This document shows, piece by piece, positions 1 through 10,300 of a stretch of 64,000 bases of DNA (positions are counted from its first letter, which is position 1; each line of letters begins with the position of its first letter). The notes under the pieces were generated by a model. That model did no database searches. It saw only the letters and a list, made by a program, of their open reading frames with translations, and had not been told where the DNA came from. Made by a program: the position numbers and the translations under genes. The stretch covers positions 124,001 to 188,000 of the forward strand of contig JAETSN010000001.1 in NCBI GenBank assembly GCA_021769625.1, in the 5' to 3' direction. The DNA comes from [Clostridium] symbiosum. Lineage in GTDB: Bacteria > Bacillota > Clostridia > Lachnospirales > Lachnospiraceae.

Positions 1-647
1 ACGGCATGGACACGGAGGATCGGGATAAAGTCTGGGATATCCGGCAGCGGGCAGGGATGGTATTCCAGAATCCGGACAACCAGATCATCGGCCAGGTGGT
101 GGAGGAGGATGTGGGGTTCGGACCGGAAAATATGGGTGTGCCCACAAAGGAGATCTGGGAGAGAGTGGAGGAGAGCCTCAAGGCGGTGGGCATGTACGAG
201 TACCGGAAGTTTGCGCCGAACAAGCTTTCCGGCGGGCAGAAGCAGCGGGTTTCCATTGCCGGGGTGCTGGCGATGCACCCGAAGTGCATTGTGCTGGATG
301 AGCCTACGGCCATGCTGGACCCAGGGGGACGCAAAGAAGTGATCCGGGCGGTGCGTGCGCTGAACGATGTGGAGAAGGTGACGGTCATTCTGATCACACA
401 TTATATGGAAGAGATCATTCATGCGGACAAGGTTTTTGTGATGGACGGCGGCAAGATCGCCATGCAGGGAACGCCACGGGAGATATTCTCCCAGGTGGAG
501 AAACTGAAGGAGCTGCGGCTGGATGTGCCGAAGGTGACGCTTCTGGCATATGAACTGAGAAAGGAAGGCGTGCCGCTGCCGGAGGGGATCCTGACGATAA
601 AGGAACTGGTGGACGCACTGGACGGGCTGCGGAGCGGGAGAAGATAG
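1..647 (+). CDS. ecfA1: ECF transporter ATPase EcfA1 (5' end outside the window)
   Basis: ATPase subunit of an energy-coupling-factor vitamin importer, which works with EcfA2 and EcfT at the membrane. The window opens inside the gene: the reading frame is open from the first base and the Walker A half lies upstream. Visible are the Q-loop (MVFQNPDNQ), the ABC signature LSGGQKQR, Walker [13 protein letters not shown] and the switch His in THYMEE. The TAG stop is followed directly by the ecfA2 ATG, so the two are translationally coupled. The Q-loop DNQ motif is typical of EcfA1 rather than EcfA2. An internal ATG at 6 is not the true start. Confidence 0.93.
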   Translation, partial: GMDTEDRDKVWDIRQRAGMVFQNPDNQIIGQVVEEDVGFGPENMGVPTKEIWERVEESLKAVGMYEYRKFAPNKLSGGQKQRVSIAGVLAMHPKCIVLDEPTAMLDPGGRKEVIRAVRALNDVEKVTVILITHYMEEIIHADKVFVMDGGKIAMQGTPREIFSQVEKLKELRLDVPKVTLLAYELRKEGVPLPEGILTIKELVDALDGLRSGRR

Positions 648-1508
648 ATGGCACTGATTTTGGATCATGTAACATACGAATACGGAGGCGGGACGGAGCT
701 TACGGTGCGTGCGCTGAACGATGTCTCTCTGGTGATACCAGACGGACAGTTTATCGGCCTGATCGGGCATACGGGTTCCGGAAAATCTACGCTGGTGCAG
801 CATTTAAACGGTCTGCTCGCACCTACATCGGGGCATATCTATTATAACGGGGAGGATATCCACGACAAGGATTTCAGCAAAAAGAAACTGCGCAGCAAGG
901 TTGGGCTGGTATTTCAGTATCCGGAGCATCAGCTGTTTGAGACCGATGTTTTCACGGATGTCTGCTTCGGGCCGAAGAATCTGGGGCTGGATAAAAAGGA
1001 GGTACAGCTTCGGGCTTTTTGGGCGCTGAAACAGGTCGGGCTGCCGGATGATTGTTTTTATCAGCCGCCTTTTGACCTTTCCGGCGGGCAGAAGCGCCGG
1101 GCGGCGATCGCCGGCGTGCTCGCCATGAAGCCGGAGGTACTGATTCTGGATGAACCTACGGCGGGACTGGACCCGAAGGGCAGGGATGAGATCCTGGATC
1201 TTGTGACGTCCCTCAAGGAAGAAAACGGGATGACTGTCATACTGGTCTCCCACAGCATGGATGATGTGGCGGAGTACGTGGACAGGATCGTTGTGATGAA
1301 TAAGGGAAGTGTCTGTTTTGACGATGTACCGAAACAGGTTTTTGGGCATAAAGAGGAGTTGGAGGGCATGGGGCTTTCCGTGCCGCAGGTGACGGATATC
1401 ATGCATGCCCTGAAAAAAGCGGGGTGGCAGTCCGTGGATACCACCGTGACAACGCTGGAAGAGGCAAAGAAGGAAATTCTGAAGCAAATCATAAGGATTA
1501 AAATATGA
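648..1508 (+). CDS. ecfA2: ECF transporter ATPase EcfA2
   Basis: Second ATPase of the ECF transporter, forming a heterodimer with EcfA1. The 286 residues carry Walker A GHTGSGKST, Q-loop FQYPEHQ, signature LSGGQKRR, Walker B VLILDEPTAGLDP and switch His SHSMDD. The Q-loop EHQ differs from EcfA1 as expected for the pair. The ATG abuts the ecfA1 stop, and the gene's TGA overlaps the ecfT ATG by four bases (ATGA), so all three subunits are made together. No substrate-binding S component is adjacent, which fits a shared (group II) ECF module serving several S components elsewhere in the genome. Confidence 0.95.
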   Translation: MALILDHVTYEYGGGTELTVRALNDVSLVIPDGQFIGLIGHTGSGKSTLVQHLNGLLAPTSGHIYYNGEDIHDKDFSKKKLRSKVGLVFQYPEHQLFETDVFTDVCFGPKNLGLDKKEVQLRAFWALKQVGLPDDCFYQPPFDLSGGQKRRAAIAGVLAMKPEVLILDEPTAGLDPKGRDEILDLVTSLKEENGMTVILVSHSMDDVAEYVDRIVVMNKGSVCFDDVPKQVFGHKEELEGMGLSVPQVTDIMHALKKAGWQSVDTTVTTLEEAKKEILKQIIRIKI

Positions 1509-2335
1509 TAAGAGATATCACATTAGGACAATATTATCAGACAGATTCCATAGTCCACAGGTTGGATCCCCGGGTGAAGATCGCGGCGACGCTTGTCTTT
1601 ATCTGTTCTTTGTTTGTCGTGGAACAGGCGGCAGGGTATATCGTTGCCGTTCTTTTTCTGGCGTTCGCGATCAGGTTATCTCATGTGCCGTTCCGGTTTA
1701 TGATGCGCGGGATGCGCGCCATTCTGTTCCTGCTGCTGATCACCTTCTTTTTCAATCTGTTTCTGACGCCGGGGGAGGCGGTATTCCATATCTGGAAGCT
1801 GTCCGTCACAAAGGAAGGGATCTCGCTGGCAGTGAAGATGGCGGTGCGGCTCTCGCTGCTGATCATCGGCTCTTCCGTAATGACGCTGACGACTACGCCG
1901 AATAATCTGACGGACGGGCTGGAAAAAATGTTAAAACCTTTGCAGAAATGCAAAGTGCCGGTGCATGAAGTGGCGATGATGATGTCCATCGCGCTGCGCT
2001 TTATCCCGATCCTGCTGGAGGAGACGGATAAGATCATGAAGGCGCAGATGGCGAGGGGAGCCTCCTTTGACGAGGGAAATCTGATCCAGAAGGCAAAGAG
2101 CATGGTGCCGCTTTTAGTGCCGCTGTTTATTTCTGCCTTCCGCAGGGCCAATGACCTGGCGATGGCGATGGAAGCCAGGTGCTACCGGGGCGGTGAGGGA
2201 CGGACGAAGATGAAACCGCTGCAGTATAAGAAAAGGGATTTTGCGGCTTATCTGATCCTGGCGGCATATCTGACGGTCTGCATCGTTGTCGGGCGGATCG
2301 TGCCCTGGGGGAGCATTCTGCACTTTCAGCTATAG
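1505..2335 (+). CDS. ecfT: ECF transporter transmembrane subunit EcfT
   Basis: Membrane coupling subunit that links the two ATPases to exchangeable vitamin-binding S components. The 276-residue product has several hydrophobic helices in its first 130 residues and one at the C-terminus. Two cytoplasmic coupling motifs are visible: ARG within MARGASFDEG, and ARCYRGG. These insert into grooves of the ATPases in characterised ECF complexes. The start overlaps the ecfA2 stop in ATGA. Position before truA, rplM and rpsI matches the common Bacillota arrangement. Confidence 0.94.
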   Translation: MIRDITLGQYYQTDSIVHRLDPRVKIAATLVFICSLFVVEQAAGYIVAVLFLAFAIRLSHVPFRFMMRGMRAILFLLLITFFFNLFLTPGEAVFHIWKLSVTKEGISLAVKMAVRLSLLIIGSSVMTLTTTPNNLTDGLEKMLKPLQKCKVPVHEVAMMMSIALRFIPILLEETDKIMKAQMARGASFDEGNLIQKAKSMVPLLVPLFISAFRRANDLAMAMEARCYRGGEGRTKMKPLQYKKRDFAAYLILAAYLTVCIVVGRIVPWGSILHFQL

Positions 2336-2451
2336 GATGGGACATGTGGGAGAGGTATTGAAAAAAGTGCAGCTCACAGGAGAGAAGCCGGTGAATGTTG
2401 AGAGGACAGATTGATTTTGGGCAGATCGGAAAGCAGGGGCAGATAGAGAAC

Positions 2452-3213
2452 ATGCAGGAAAAAAAGCGAGTATGCCTGCGCGTGGCATATGACGGAACCG
2501 CATACTGCGGCTGGCAGGTGCAGAATAACGGGAGGACGATAGAGGGGGAGCTGAACAGAGCGCTGTGTGATCTGACCGGGGAGGAGATACAGGTGACCGG
2601 CGCCAGCAGGACGGACGCCGGGGTACACGGGCGGTGCAATGTCGCCGTGTTTGATACGGCATCCCGGATACCCGGGGAAAAGTTTTCCTACGCACTGAAC
2701 CAGAGGCTTCCGGAGGATATCCGGGTGCGGGGATCGAGAGAGGTGTCTCCCGATTTTCATCCGAGACATTGCAGGAGCAGAAAAACCTATGAATACCATA
2801 TATTGAATTCGGCTTTTCCCGATCCGGTGAGGCGGCTGTATTCCCATTTTACGTATGTGCCGCTGGATGTGGAGAAAATGCGGCAGGCGGCAAAATATCT
2901 GGTGGGAGAACATGATTTCGCCAGCTTCTGCAGCGCGGGAAGCCAGGCGGAGACCACGGTCAGAACGATCTATGCGCTGGATGTGGAAAAAGCGGGGGAG
3001 GAGATCGTGATCCGTGTTACAGGAGGCGGATTCTTATATAATATGGTGCGCATCATCGCGGGAACATTGATGGAAGCGGGAGGCGGGCGGATGGAGCCGG
3101 AGGATATCGGGAAGATTTTGGAGGCAAAGGACAGGACAGCGGCGGGGCCTACCGCACCTGCCTGCGGGCTGATTCTGGCAGAACTCGTCTATGAAGAGGC
3201 GGGTGCAGACTGA
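2452..3213 (+). CDS. truA: tRNA pseudouridine(38-40) synthase TruA
   Basis: Isomerises uridine to pseudouridine at positions 38-40 of the tRNA anticodon stem. The catalytic Asp lies in ASRTDAGVHG, with YDGTAYCGWQ near the N-terminus and the family motif GGGFLYNMVR towards the C-terminus. I chose ATG 2452 (253 residues) because it places YDG about 12 residues from the start, as in most family members. An in-frame ATG at 2395 with an AGGAG 12 bases upstream would add 19 residues with no conserved content and cannot be excluded. It lies about 110 bases after ecfT and is probably cotranscribed. Confidence 0.9.
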   Translation: MQEKKRVCLRVAYDGTAYCGWQVQNNGRTIEGELNRALCDLTGEEIQVTGASRTDAGVHGRCNVAVFDTASRIPGEKFSYALNQRLPEDIRVRGSREVSPDFHPRHCRSRKTYEYHILNSAFPDPVRRLYSHFTYVPLDVEKMRQAAKYLVGEHDFASFCSAGSQAETTVRTIYALDVEKAGEEIVIRVTGGGFLYNMVRIIAGTLMEAGGGRMEPEDIGKILEAKDRTAAGPTAPACGLILAELVYEEAGAD

Positions 3214-3336
3214 AACGGCAAAGCGCCGGCGAAGTATTTATGCTGTTATCAGCGTCAGCTGCGATCAGCCAAATGACACCGAGCCGTAAAAAGTAACAAA
3301 AAGTGCCTGAAATACAAGATTTTTTGGAAATCCGGC

Positions 3337-3365
3337 TTGACATATAAAAACCGGAAATATATAAT
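3337..3365 (+). promoter_or_regulatory. Consensus sigma-A promoter for rplM-rpsI
   Basis: Perfect TTGACA (3337-3342), a 17-base spacer and perfect TATAAT (3360-3365). Predicted transcription start is near 3372, leaving an untranslated leader of about 170 bases before rplM. Confidence 0.85.
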
Positions 3366-3371
3366 GTTTAA

Positions 3372-3541
3372 TTGTGACAACACTTTTCGAAGGTTTGCCA
3401 AAGCCCCGGTAAACCGGTGAAAACGAAAGACGGATCGGTTCTTTGTAAATACCGTGCGGCCCGGACATCCGCATGAAAAGATCAGGGAAGATCCGGCATA
3501 AGAGAAGTTTTTTGATTGACTTGATTTTATATGGAGGAAAC
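3372..3541 (+). promoter_or_regulatory. Long rplM leader, candidate autoregulatory RNA
   Basis: About 170 untranslated bases between the predicted start and the rplM ribosome binding site. Short self-complementary pieces are present, such as CCGGTAAACCGG near 3410 and GATCAGGGAAGATC near 3480. L13 leaders are known from other low-GC Gram-positives, so autogenous control is plausible, but I cannot match this leader to that family by eye. Confidence 0.35.
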
Positions 3542-3544
3542 ATG

Positions 3545-3973
3545 ATGAAAACATTTATGGCAAGCCCTGCTACGATCGATAGAAAATGGTATGTAGTGGA
3601 TGCTACAGATAAGACACTTGGACGTTTGGCATCTGAGGTTGCTAAGGTGCTGAGAGGAAAAAATAAACCGATCTTTACACCCCATATGGATACAGGCGAT
3701 TATGTGATCGTGGTAAATGCGGAGAAGATCAAAGTGACCGGCAGAAAGATGGATCAGAAGATTTATTATCATCATTCCGACTATGTCGGCGGGATGAAAG
3801 AAGCTACGCTGAAAGAGAAACTGGCGAAAAAGCCTGAACAAGTAATCGAACTTGCTGTGAAAGGCATGCTGCCGAAGGGACCTTTAGGGAGAGAGATGTA
3901 CAAAAAGCTTTTTGTTTATGCAGGCCCGGAACACAAACACGCTGCACAGAAACCTGAAGTATTAACATTTTAA
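3545..3973 (+). CDS. rplM: 50S ribosomal protein L13
   Basis: Early-assembling large-subunit protein. Recognised from [20 protein letters not shown] at the N-terminus, the LGRLAS segment and the [10 protein letters not shown] motif. Starting at ATG 3545 gives 142 residues, the usual L13 length, with GGAGG seven bases upstream; the ATG at 3542 is too close to that site and an upstream in-frame ATG at 3473 lies within the leader. It is followed after 28 bases by rpsI, the near-universal partner of rplM, under the promoter at 3337. Confidence 0.97.
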   Translation: MKTFMASPATIDRKWYVVDATDKTLGRLASEVAKVLRGKNKPIFTPHMDTGDYVIVVNAEKIKVTGRKMDQKIYYHHSDYVGGMKEATLKEKLAKKPEQVIELAVKGMLPKGPLGREMYKKLFVYAGPEHKHAAQKPEVLTF

Positions 3974-4001
3974 CCAAAAGGACTGAAAGGAGAAAAGTAA
4001 A

Positions 4002-4400
4002 ATGGCTAAAGCAGCAAACAATTTTTACGGTACAGGTAGAAGAAAAAAATCAATTGCCAGAGTTTATTTAAAACCCGGCAAAGGAAATATTACGGTAAAT
4101 AAGCGCGACATCGATGACTATTTTGGACTTGAGACATTGAAAGTTATCGTTCGCCAGCCTCTGGCACTGACAGAGACAGCCGACAAGTTCGACGTAGTCG
4201 TAACAGTAAAGGGCGGCGGTACAACAGGTCAGGCGGGCGCGATCAGACACGGCATCGCAAGAGCTCTTCTGACAGTGGACAATGACTACAGGCCGGCGTT
4301 AAAGAAAGCAGGCTATCTCACAAGAGACCCTCGTATGAAAGAGAGAAAGAAATACGGTCTCAAAGCGGCGAGACGCGCACCGCAGTTCTCCAAGAGATAA
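4002..4400 (+). CDS. rpsI: 30S ribosomal protein S9
   Basis: Small-subunit head protein whose C-terminal tail reaches the P-site tRNA. The 132 residues show [13 protein letters not shown] at the start, the [19 protein letters not shown] core and the conserved C-terminal PQFSKR. AAAGGAG lies just upstream of the ATG. It is the last gene of the rplM-rpsI transcript and is followed by a strong terminator. Confidence 0.98.
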   Translation: MAKAANNFYGTGRRKKSIARVYLKPGKGNITVNKRDIDDYFGLETLKVIVRQPLALTETADKFDVVVTVKGGGTTGQAGAIRHGIARALLTVDNDYRPALKKAGYLTRDPRMKERKKYGLKAARRAPQFSKR

Positions 4401-4417
4401 TTTTATTACAGGGACAG

Positions 4418-4449
4418 ACCCCGGGAATCCAACGTTCCCGGGGGTTTTT
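4418..4449 (+). terminator. Rho-independent terminator after rpsI
   Basis: GC-rich arms ACCCCGGGAA (4418-4427) and TTCCCGGGGGT (4435-4445) with a seven-base loop, followed by a T run. It closes the ecf-truA-rplM-rpsI block. Confidence 0.9.
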
Positions 4450-4521
4450 AATTCTTCCGGCTTATGCGGGATTTTTTCCTGAAAGATTTTTGTAAGAAAG
4501 GAAAAAATTATGTATTATCAG

Positions 4522-4550
4522 TTGCCTGAAAAAGGATTTTTTGCTAGAAT
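4522..4550 (+). promoter_or_regulatory. Promoter for the DUF5722 gene
   Basis: TTGCCT (4522-4527), 17-base spacer, TAGAAT (4545-4550), 38 bases before the start codon. Confidence 0.6.
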
Positions 4551-4588
4551 GAAGGTGCATAAATTATAACCGAAGGAGGAGAAATGTT

Positions 4589-6211
4589 ATGAACTTAAAA
4601 GGTTTACGCAGACTGGCTGCGGGCATTCTTTCCGTTGCCCTGCTGGTATCATCCGGCGTGGTAGGAGACGGCGCAGTCAAAGTACAGGCAGCAGGACCGG
4701 CCATGGCTGTTACGGCAGCGATCAGCGGCACCGATGTGCACGTGACAGCAAGTGCAGCAAAGGCTCCTGCAAGCGATGATGGGATGCTCTATTTATTTGC
4801 AGAGCCGGTTTATTCCGACATCATCACAACAGCAGCGCTGGCAAGCGCACCGGCGGGGGCAAACGCGGCATTCGTGACACCTCTGAACGCGAACAGCGCG
4901 GATTCCAGACTGTATTCCAAATTTATCGTGGCAGCACTTCGTGGCGGACAGTATGTACCGTTAAACAGCGGCGCTTACATCATCAACCCGGAAGCGATCG
5001 CCAATAAGACATTTGGAAGAACCGTGACAGGCAAGAAGGGACTGATCATCGATCCGATGAAGATAAATAATGGCGAGATCGCTGATCTTGGCGTAAAACA
5101 GACGGCGCTCGTACTCCCGATGAGTAAATTTATAGGGCCTACAACGGATTCTGTTTATCCTACGGTCAATTATACTTACAACGGAAGAAATTACCAGTTC
5201 AACGGTTTCGCTGTGGCGGAATACGACAATATTTTCAGCAAACTTACAGGAAGAGGGATCCAGATCACGGCACAGCTGTTGAATCCCAACGACGGAAGGG
5301 CGCCCCAGCTGATCCATCCCCTTGCGAGGGACGGCTTCCCCTGCCAGTATTATCTGTTTAATACAGCGGAGAAGGACGGCGCGGATTATCTGGCAGCCAC
5401 GGCGGCTTTCCTTGCAGAGCGTTACTCTGACGGGACGCACGGCAGGGTAGATAACTGGGTTATCGGCAACGAGGTAAACAAGAGGCATGAGTGGAACTAT
5501 GCGGCGATCAACGATCTGAATACTTATGTAAATGAATATGCGGAAGGTTTCCGTATCTGCTACAATGCGATCAAGAGCAAAAATGCCAATGCCAACGTTT
5601 ACATCTGCATGGATCAGCAGTGGGACCGCAACCGGCCGGAAGCAGGCAAATATGACAGCAAGGATTTCATCGATTCGTTCAATGCGATCGTTTCCGCGGG
5701 CGGCAACATCGACTGGGGGCTTGTGAGCCATCCTTACCCTGTACCCCTCACCTGGGCAGCGTACTGGACAGGAGATGCATATTATAAGAATCTTGTAAAA
5801 CATAATGTGGGTACTGCCTATATGACAATGGAAAACATCGAAGTGATGACTGACTATATGTGCAGCCCGAACCTTCTTTCCCCGACCGGGCAGGTTCGTT
5901 CCATTCTTCTGATAGAAGTAGGCTATACGACGACGCAGGGGGATGACTATGCATGCGCGGCTATGGTGCTCGGTTACCAGCAGGCGGCAAACAACCAGCA
6001 TATCGACGGCATGATCATGTCCGGGCAGACAGACCATCCGGCTGAGATTGCCCAGGGGCTGGCTTTAGGCCTTACCAATGTGGACGGCAGCCATAAAGGT
6101 ACTTATGATTGCTTTAAACAGCTTGACGGGCCGAACGCCGGAGCTTATATTCAGAATGCGCTTGCACTTCGCGGCGTATCTGATCTGAGCCAGGTTGTAT
6201 ATCCCAGATAA
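4589..6211 (+). CDS. Secreted glycoside-hydrolase-like protein (DUF5722 type)
   Basis: Probable exported carbohydrate-active enzyme of 540 residues. An N-terminal signal peptide (charged start, hydrophobic residues 9-25, likely cleavage after VQA near 34) is followed by a beta-rich stretch to about 150 and then a TIM-barrel-like region. VIGNEVN places an Asn-Glu pair at 294-295 and ILLIEVGYT places a second Glu at 443; this spacing matches the acid/base and nucleophile of clan GH-A glycosidases. I recall this family as DUF5722 and no substrate can be assigned. AAGGAGG lies nine bases before the ATG. An SGNH hydrolase gene follows after 41 bases, suggesting that the pair acts on one acylated glycan. 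Confidence 0.75.
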   Translation: MNLKGLRRLAAGILSVALLVSSGVVGDGAVKVQAAGPAMAVTAAISGTDVHVTASAAKAPASDDGMLYLFAEPVYSDIITTAALASAPAGANAAFVTPLNANSADSRLYSKFIVAALRGGQYVPLNSGAYIINPEAIANKTFGRTVTGKKGLIIDPMKINNGEIADLGVKQTALVLPMSKFIGPTTDSVYPTVNYTYNGRNYQFNGFAVAEYDNIFSKLTGRGIQITAQLLNPNDGRAPQLIHPLARDGFPCQYYLFNTAEKDGADYLAATAAFLAERYSDGTHGRVDNWVIGNEVNKRHEWNYAAINDLNTYVNEYAEGFRICYNAIKSKNANANVYICMDQQWDRNRPEAGKYDSKDFIDSFNAIVSAGGNIDWGLVSHPYPVPLTWAAYWTGDAYYKNLVKHNVGTAYMTMENIEVMTDYMCSPNLLSPTGQVRSILLIEVGYTTTQGDDYACAAMVLGYQQAANNQHIDGMIMSGQTDHPAEIAQGLALGLTNVDGSHKGTYDCFKQLDGPNAGAYIQNALALRGVSDLSQVVYPR

Positions 6212-6252
6212 GCGGATATACGGATAATATATATTATATATTGGAGAGAACG

Positions 6253-7242
6253 ATGAAACGGAAAACAGCAGTGCTGCTTTTTAGTATATTGACAGGGGTC
6301 TGGTGTTTCTTTGGAGGAGGAAGGCAGGTGTATGCGAAAGAGGCCCTGCCGGATGGCGGAAACAATGCGGTGGAGAGTAATGCAGTAAATATGTCTGCGT
6401 ATACGGCGTATCTGACGATAAAGGAAGACACGCAGGTGTATTCCGGACCCGGAGAGGATCATACCCCGCTTGGTATATTATATGAAGGGCAGCCTGCGAT
6501 TTCCGTCGCAAGGACAGAGGACGGCTGGCTGTACATTTATTATATCGGTATACCGGCCTATATTCCCGAAAACACAACAAAGGAATATGAGATCCCGGGA
6601 CCGGTGCCTCAGCAGAATATAGAGATTCAGGGAGAAATTAAGATCAATGCGCTGGGGGACAGCTTTACTTATGGAGATAAGCTGAAAGACAGGAGCAGAA
6701 CTTTTCCCAATGTAGTCAGCGGGAAATGCTGTGCATCGGTTTTAAACGAGTACGGCTTAAACGGTTCCTGCGTGGCCGGAATGAATCCGGGCAAACTCCT
6801 TGACCGCTATCCGGGGATGGACCGGGATGCGAACCTTATACTGGTACTCGGCGGAACCAATGATTACAACGGAGCGGGAAAGAGCGGTACACCGTTGGGA
6901 ACGTTCGGAGATATGACCGGTGATACGTTCTACGGCGGGCTGAATCTGATGATGTGCGGCCTGAAACAGATGTATCCTGACAGCGAGATCGTGTTTATGA
7001 CGCCGACCAGACGCTGGGGCTATACAAGGAATAATAAAAACGGTTATAATCTGGCACAGTATGCGGCGGCGATTCAGGAGATGGCAGCTTTCTGGGGAAT
7101 CCGGGTGATCGATCTGTACAATGAACCGGGATTGGATTTCGGGGGGAAGCAGTCTTCCTATCTTGTGGATGGGCTGCATCCCAATACGATCGGACACGCA
7201 TTGATCGGCAATAGAGTGTATCAAAGATTATTTGAAAATTGA
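6253..7242 (+). CDS. Secreted SGNH/GDSL hydrolase with an SH3-like domain
   Basis: Probable extracytoplasmic esterase or acetylhydrolase of 329 residues. It has a signal peptide (TAVLLFSILTGVWCFFGGG), a bacterial SH3-like segment around residues 50-105, and an SGNH hydrolase domain from about 130. ALGDSFTYG supplies the nucleophile Ser137, LGGTND the oxyanion-hole Asn block, and DGLHPN the Asp306/His309 pair. ATG 6253 has GGAGA five bases upstream; an in-frame TTG at 6241 overlaps that site. It sits downstream of the DUF5722 gene, probably in the same transcript, and may remove acyl groups from the same polymer. Confidence 0.78.
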   Translation: MKRKTAVLLFSILTGVWCFFGGGRQVYAKEALPDGGNNAVESNAVNMSAYTAYLTIKEDTQVYSGPGEDHTPLGILYEGQPAISVARTEDGWLYIYYIGIPAYIPENTTKEYEIPGPVPQQNIEIQGEIKINALGDSFTYGDKLKDRSRTFPNVVSGKCCASVLNEYGLNGSCVAGMNPGKLLDRYPGMDRDANLILVLGGTNDYNGAGKSGTPLGTFGDMTGDTFYGGLNLMMCGLKQMYPDSEIVFMTPTRRWGYTRNNKNGYNLAQYAAAIQEMAAFWGIRVIDLYNEPGLDFGGKQSSYLVDGLHPNTIGHALIGNRVYQRLFEN

Positions 7243-7256
7243 CAGGAATAAGAAAG

Positions 7257-7295
7257 GGCATGGCAACCGGTAGAAAACCCGGAAGCCATGCCATT
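7257..7295 (+). terminator. Terminator between convergent genes
   Basis: GGCATGGC (7257-7264) pairs with GCCATGCC (7285-7292), with an inner CCGG/CCGG pair. A short T-rich tail follows on the plus strand. It separates the SGNH gene from the opposing kinase gene. Confidence 0.6.
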
Positions 7296-7361
7296 TATAT
7301 ACGTGCAGGTGCAGAGAGGAAGGATGCAGCATAGAATAAACTGCCCGCACTCTGCTCGATC

Positions 7362-10300
7362 TTATATGTTCTCTCCCAGAACTTCATCCAGAGTACTCAT
7401 AAGTTTATCGATATCAATTGGCTTTGCAATGTGGCCGTTCATGCCGTTCCGCAAAGTTTCTTTTTTATCCTCTTCAAAAGCGTTGGCGGTCATTGCCAGT
7501 ATGGGAATGGAGGAGAGTTCCTTATCTTCCAGTTCCCGGATGGCCCTGGCGGCTTCATGTCCGTTCATCACCGGCATCTGAATATCCATCAGGATCACCT
7601 GATAATATCCCGGCTTGGAATTTTTCAGCATATCCACTGCAATCTGACCGTTTCCGGCAACTTCCACGGAAAAACCGGCTTCTTCCAGGATGGCGAGGGC
7701 GATTTCCTGATTCAGTTCGTTGTCTTCCGCCAGCAGGATGCGCCCACTGTGAAGGTTCTTTTGTATCTCCGCATCTGTTTTGCTGCATACCTTATCGGCG
7801 TTTACAATAGAATGAAGGCATCTGTGGAGTTCCGAGAAAAACAGGGGTTTACTGCAGAAGGCGGTCACGCCTGCGGCTCTGGCTTCCTCCTCGATATCAC
7901 TCCAGTCATAAGCGGTAAGGACAATGATAGGCACATCGGCCCCCATTTCCTTACGGACTCTTCTGGCAACCTCAATCCCGTTCATATCAGGCAGAAGCCA
8001 GTCGATGATATAGACGAAATAGCGGTCGTCGCGCATCACTGACTGGCGGGTGCGCAAAACAGCTTCTTTTCCCGACAACGTCCATTCCGCCCGCAGACCG
8101 ATCTGCTGGAGCATGGAAGTCACGCTGTCGCAGGTGTTAAAATCATCGTCGACAACCAGTGCCCTGAACCCTTTCAGTTCGGGGATATCCGGTTCTTCTT
8201 TCTCACCGGTGGCAAGGCGCAGGGCGAGGGAAACCACACATTCGGTGCCGACATTCTGTGTGCTCTTTACGGTGATGGAGCCGTTCATCATATCAACGAT
8301 GTTTTTGGTGATAGCCATGCCGAGGCCAGTACCCTGAATGCCGCTGATCGTGGAATTGCGCTCCCGCTCAAAAGGCTCGAAGATATGGGAGACAAACTCT
8401 TTACTCATGCCGATGCCTGTATCTTTGACATGGAACTCATAGTTTGCGAAACCTGCCAGCGTTTCGGTCTTTTCGATCACTTTCAGGCTGACCATGCCGC
8501 CCGTAGGCGTATATTTGATGGCATTGCCGAGGAGGTTTAAAAGAACCTGATTCAGCCGCAGTCTGTCACAGCATATTTCTTCATGCCGGATATCGACAGC
8601 ATCCATATAGAGGTCCAGTTGTTTGGAGTGGACATCCGCCTGAATGATGTTGCGCAGCTCATGAAGGATATCGGGAAGGCTGCAGGGTTCTTCCTCCAAA
8701 TGAATCTTTCCGCTTTCGATATGGCTCATATCCAGAATATCGTTGATCAGGCTGAGAAGATGGTTGCCGGAGGTCATGATCTTTTTCAGATATTCTTCCA
8801 CCTGATTCTGATGATCGATATGGGAGATAGCCAGAGTCGTAAAACCGATGATGGCATTCATCGGCGTGCGGATGTCATGGGACATGTTGGAGAGGAAAGT
8901 GCTCTTGGCTTTGCTGGCACGGTTTGCCTGGGCAAGCGCATTTTCCAACAGTTCCGTTTTCTTGCGGTCGCTTCTGGTCTCTTCGTCTATACTGCGGAAG
9001 CCGAGAACAATGCCGTGATTTGTCCTCCAGTCGTCAGTCCGGGCAACTTTCACCTGAAAATAGCGCAGTTCGCCGCAGCATGTCGTGCGGAAGTTGATGG
9101 AGTAGATCAGCCCGTCAGAGAGCGCTTCTTCCAGATGCCTGCACGAGAGCGCCTGCCGCAGTGTGTCTTTATCTTCCTCGTAAACCCCGGCTTCTATGTA
9201 GCGGTCCATGCACTCTTCGAGGGAAAGTTCTCCTTCGGAAAAAATGGCTTCCAATATACCGTTTTTGCATTCGCCGCTTCGAAGTACGCTGCCCTTTCCG
9301 GTCTTCAGGTCAAAAGAGCAGACAAGATTATACTCCACACAGAGAGCGTAGATCAGTTCCATCTGGCGGCGCTCCGTTTCCAGCCTCGCCTGTTCTTCCC
9401 TGTTCTTCTGGGCGGTACAATCCAAAAGATATCGCTGATAGAGCAAAGTCCCGTTCTCCTCTATGAGCTTGATATTGCCCATAACATGCAGGACTTTCCC
9501 GTCCGCATGTCCGACTCTGTACTCTACGCTGACGCTGTCACCGACTTTCGTCAGTGACCGGATTTTTTGCTGCAGCCTGGTTCTGTCCGATTCAAATACG
9601 GAGGATGCGACAAGGTCAAATCCGTCCTGAACCATGGCTTCCGCAGAATCATATCCCAGAATTTCCAGTGCGGCGGGATTGATGCTGATGATCTGCGAGC
9701 CATCCAGAGAATGACACATAATGCCGCAGTCCATTGTTGTAAAGAGCATTTCCAGCGTCTGGTTTTTCCGGATGAGCTCCTGGGCATAGACCTGCTCTTT
9801 CGTTACGTCGATCGCAAGGCCGACCGTGCCCATCACACTGCCGTCCAGATCATATAAGGGTGACTTATAAGTAGAAAGGGTGCGCAATCCTTCGCCGGTC
9901 TGGATGATCTCCTCGGAGACACAGGTTTTCTTCGTTTCCATAACAATGCGCTCGGACTCGATGCAGGCGGGATCGTCCTGTTCCACATCCCATATATAGG
10001 CGTGGCCCCTGCCTTCCACCTGGGCTTTGGTCTTTCCCACTGTTGCGCAGAAACTGTCATTTACTTTTTCGTGGATACCATTTTTATCTTTATACCAGAT
10101 CAGGCTCGGGGAGCTGTTGATCACACTTTCCAGATAGTGGCTGGTCTGCCAGTAATCTTTGCACATCTTGCACTCCTGCTGCCAGCGGAGAAAACGAAAG
10201 CGTAGTTCCTCACCGGACAGGGGGAAAGCCCAGATGTCGGTGATTTCCGAAAGCAGGCCCGTCAGGCTCGCAAGCTGGCCTTTTTCTATGAGAATGATAA

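Noticed and set aside
4961-6037. 358-residue open frame on the minus strand
   Set aside because: It lies fully opposite the DUF5722 gene, has no ribosome binding site and no recognisable motif. It is a shadow of a GC-balanced coding strand.
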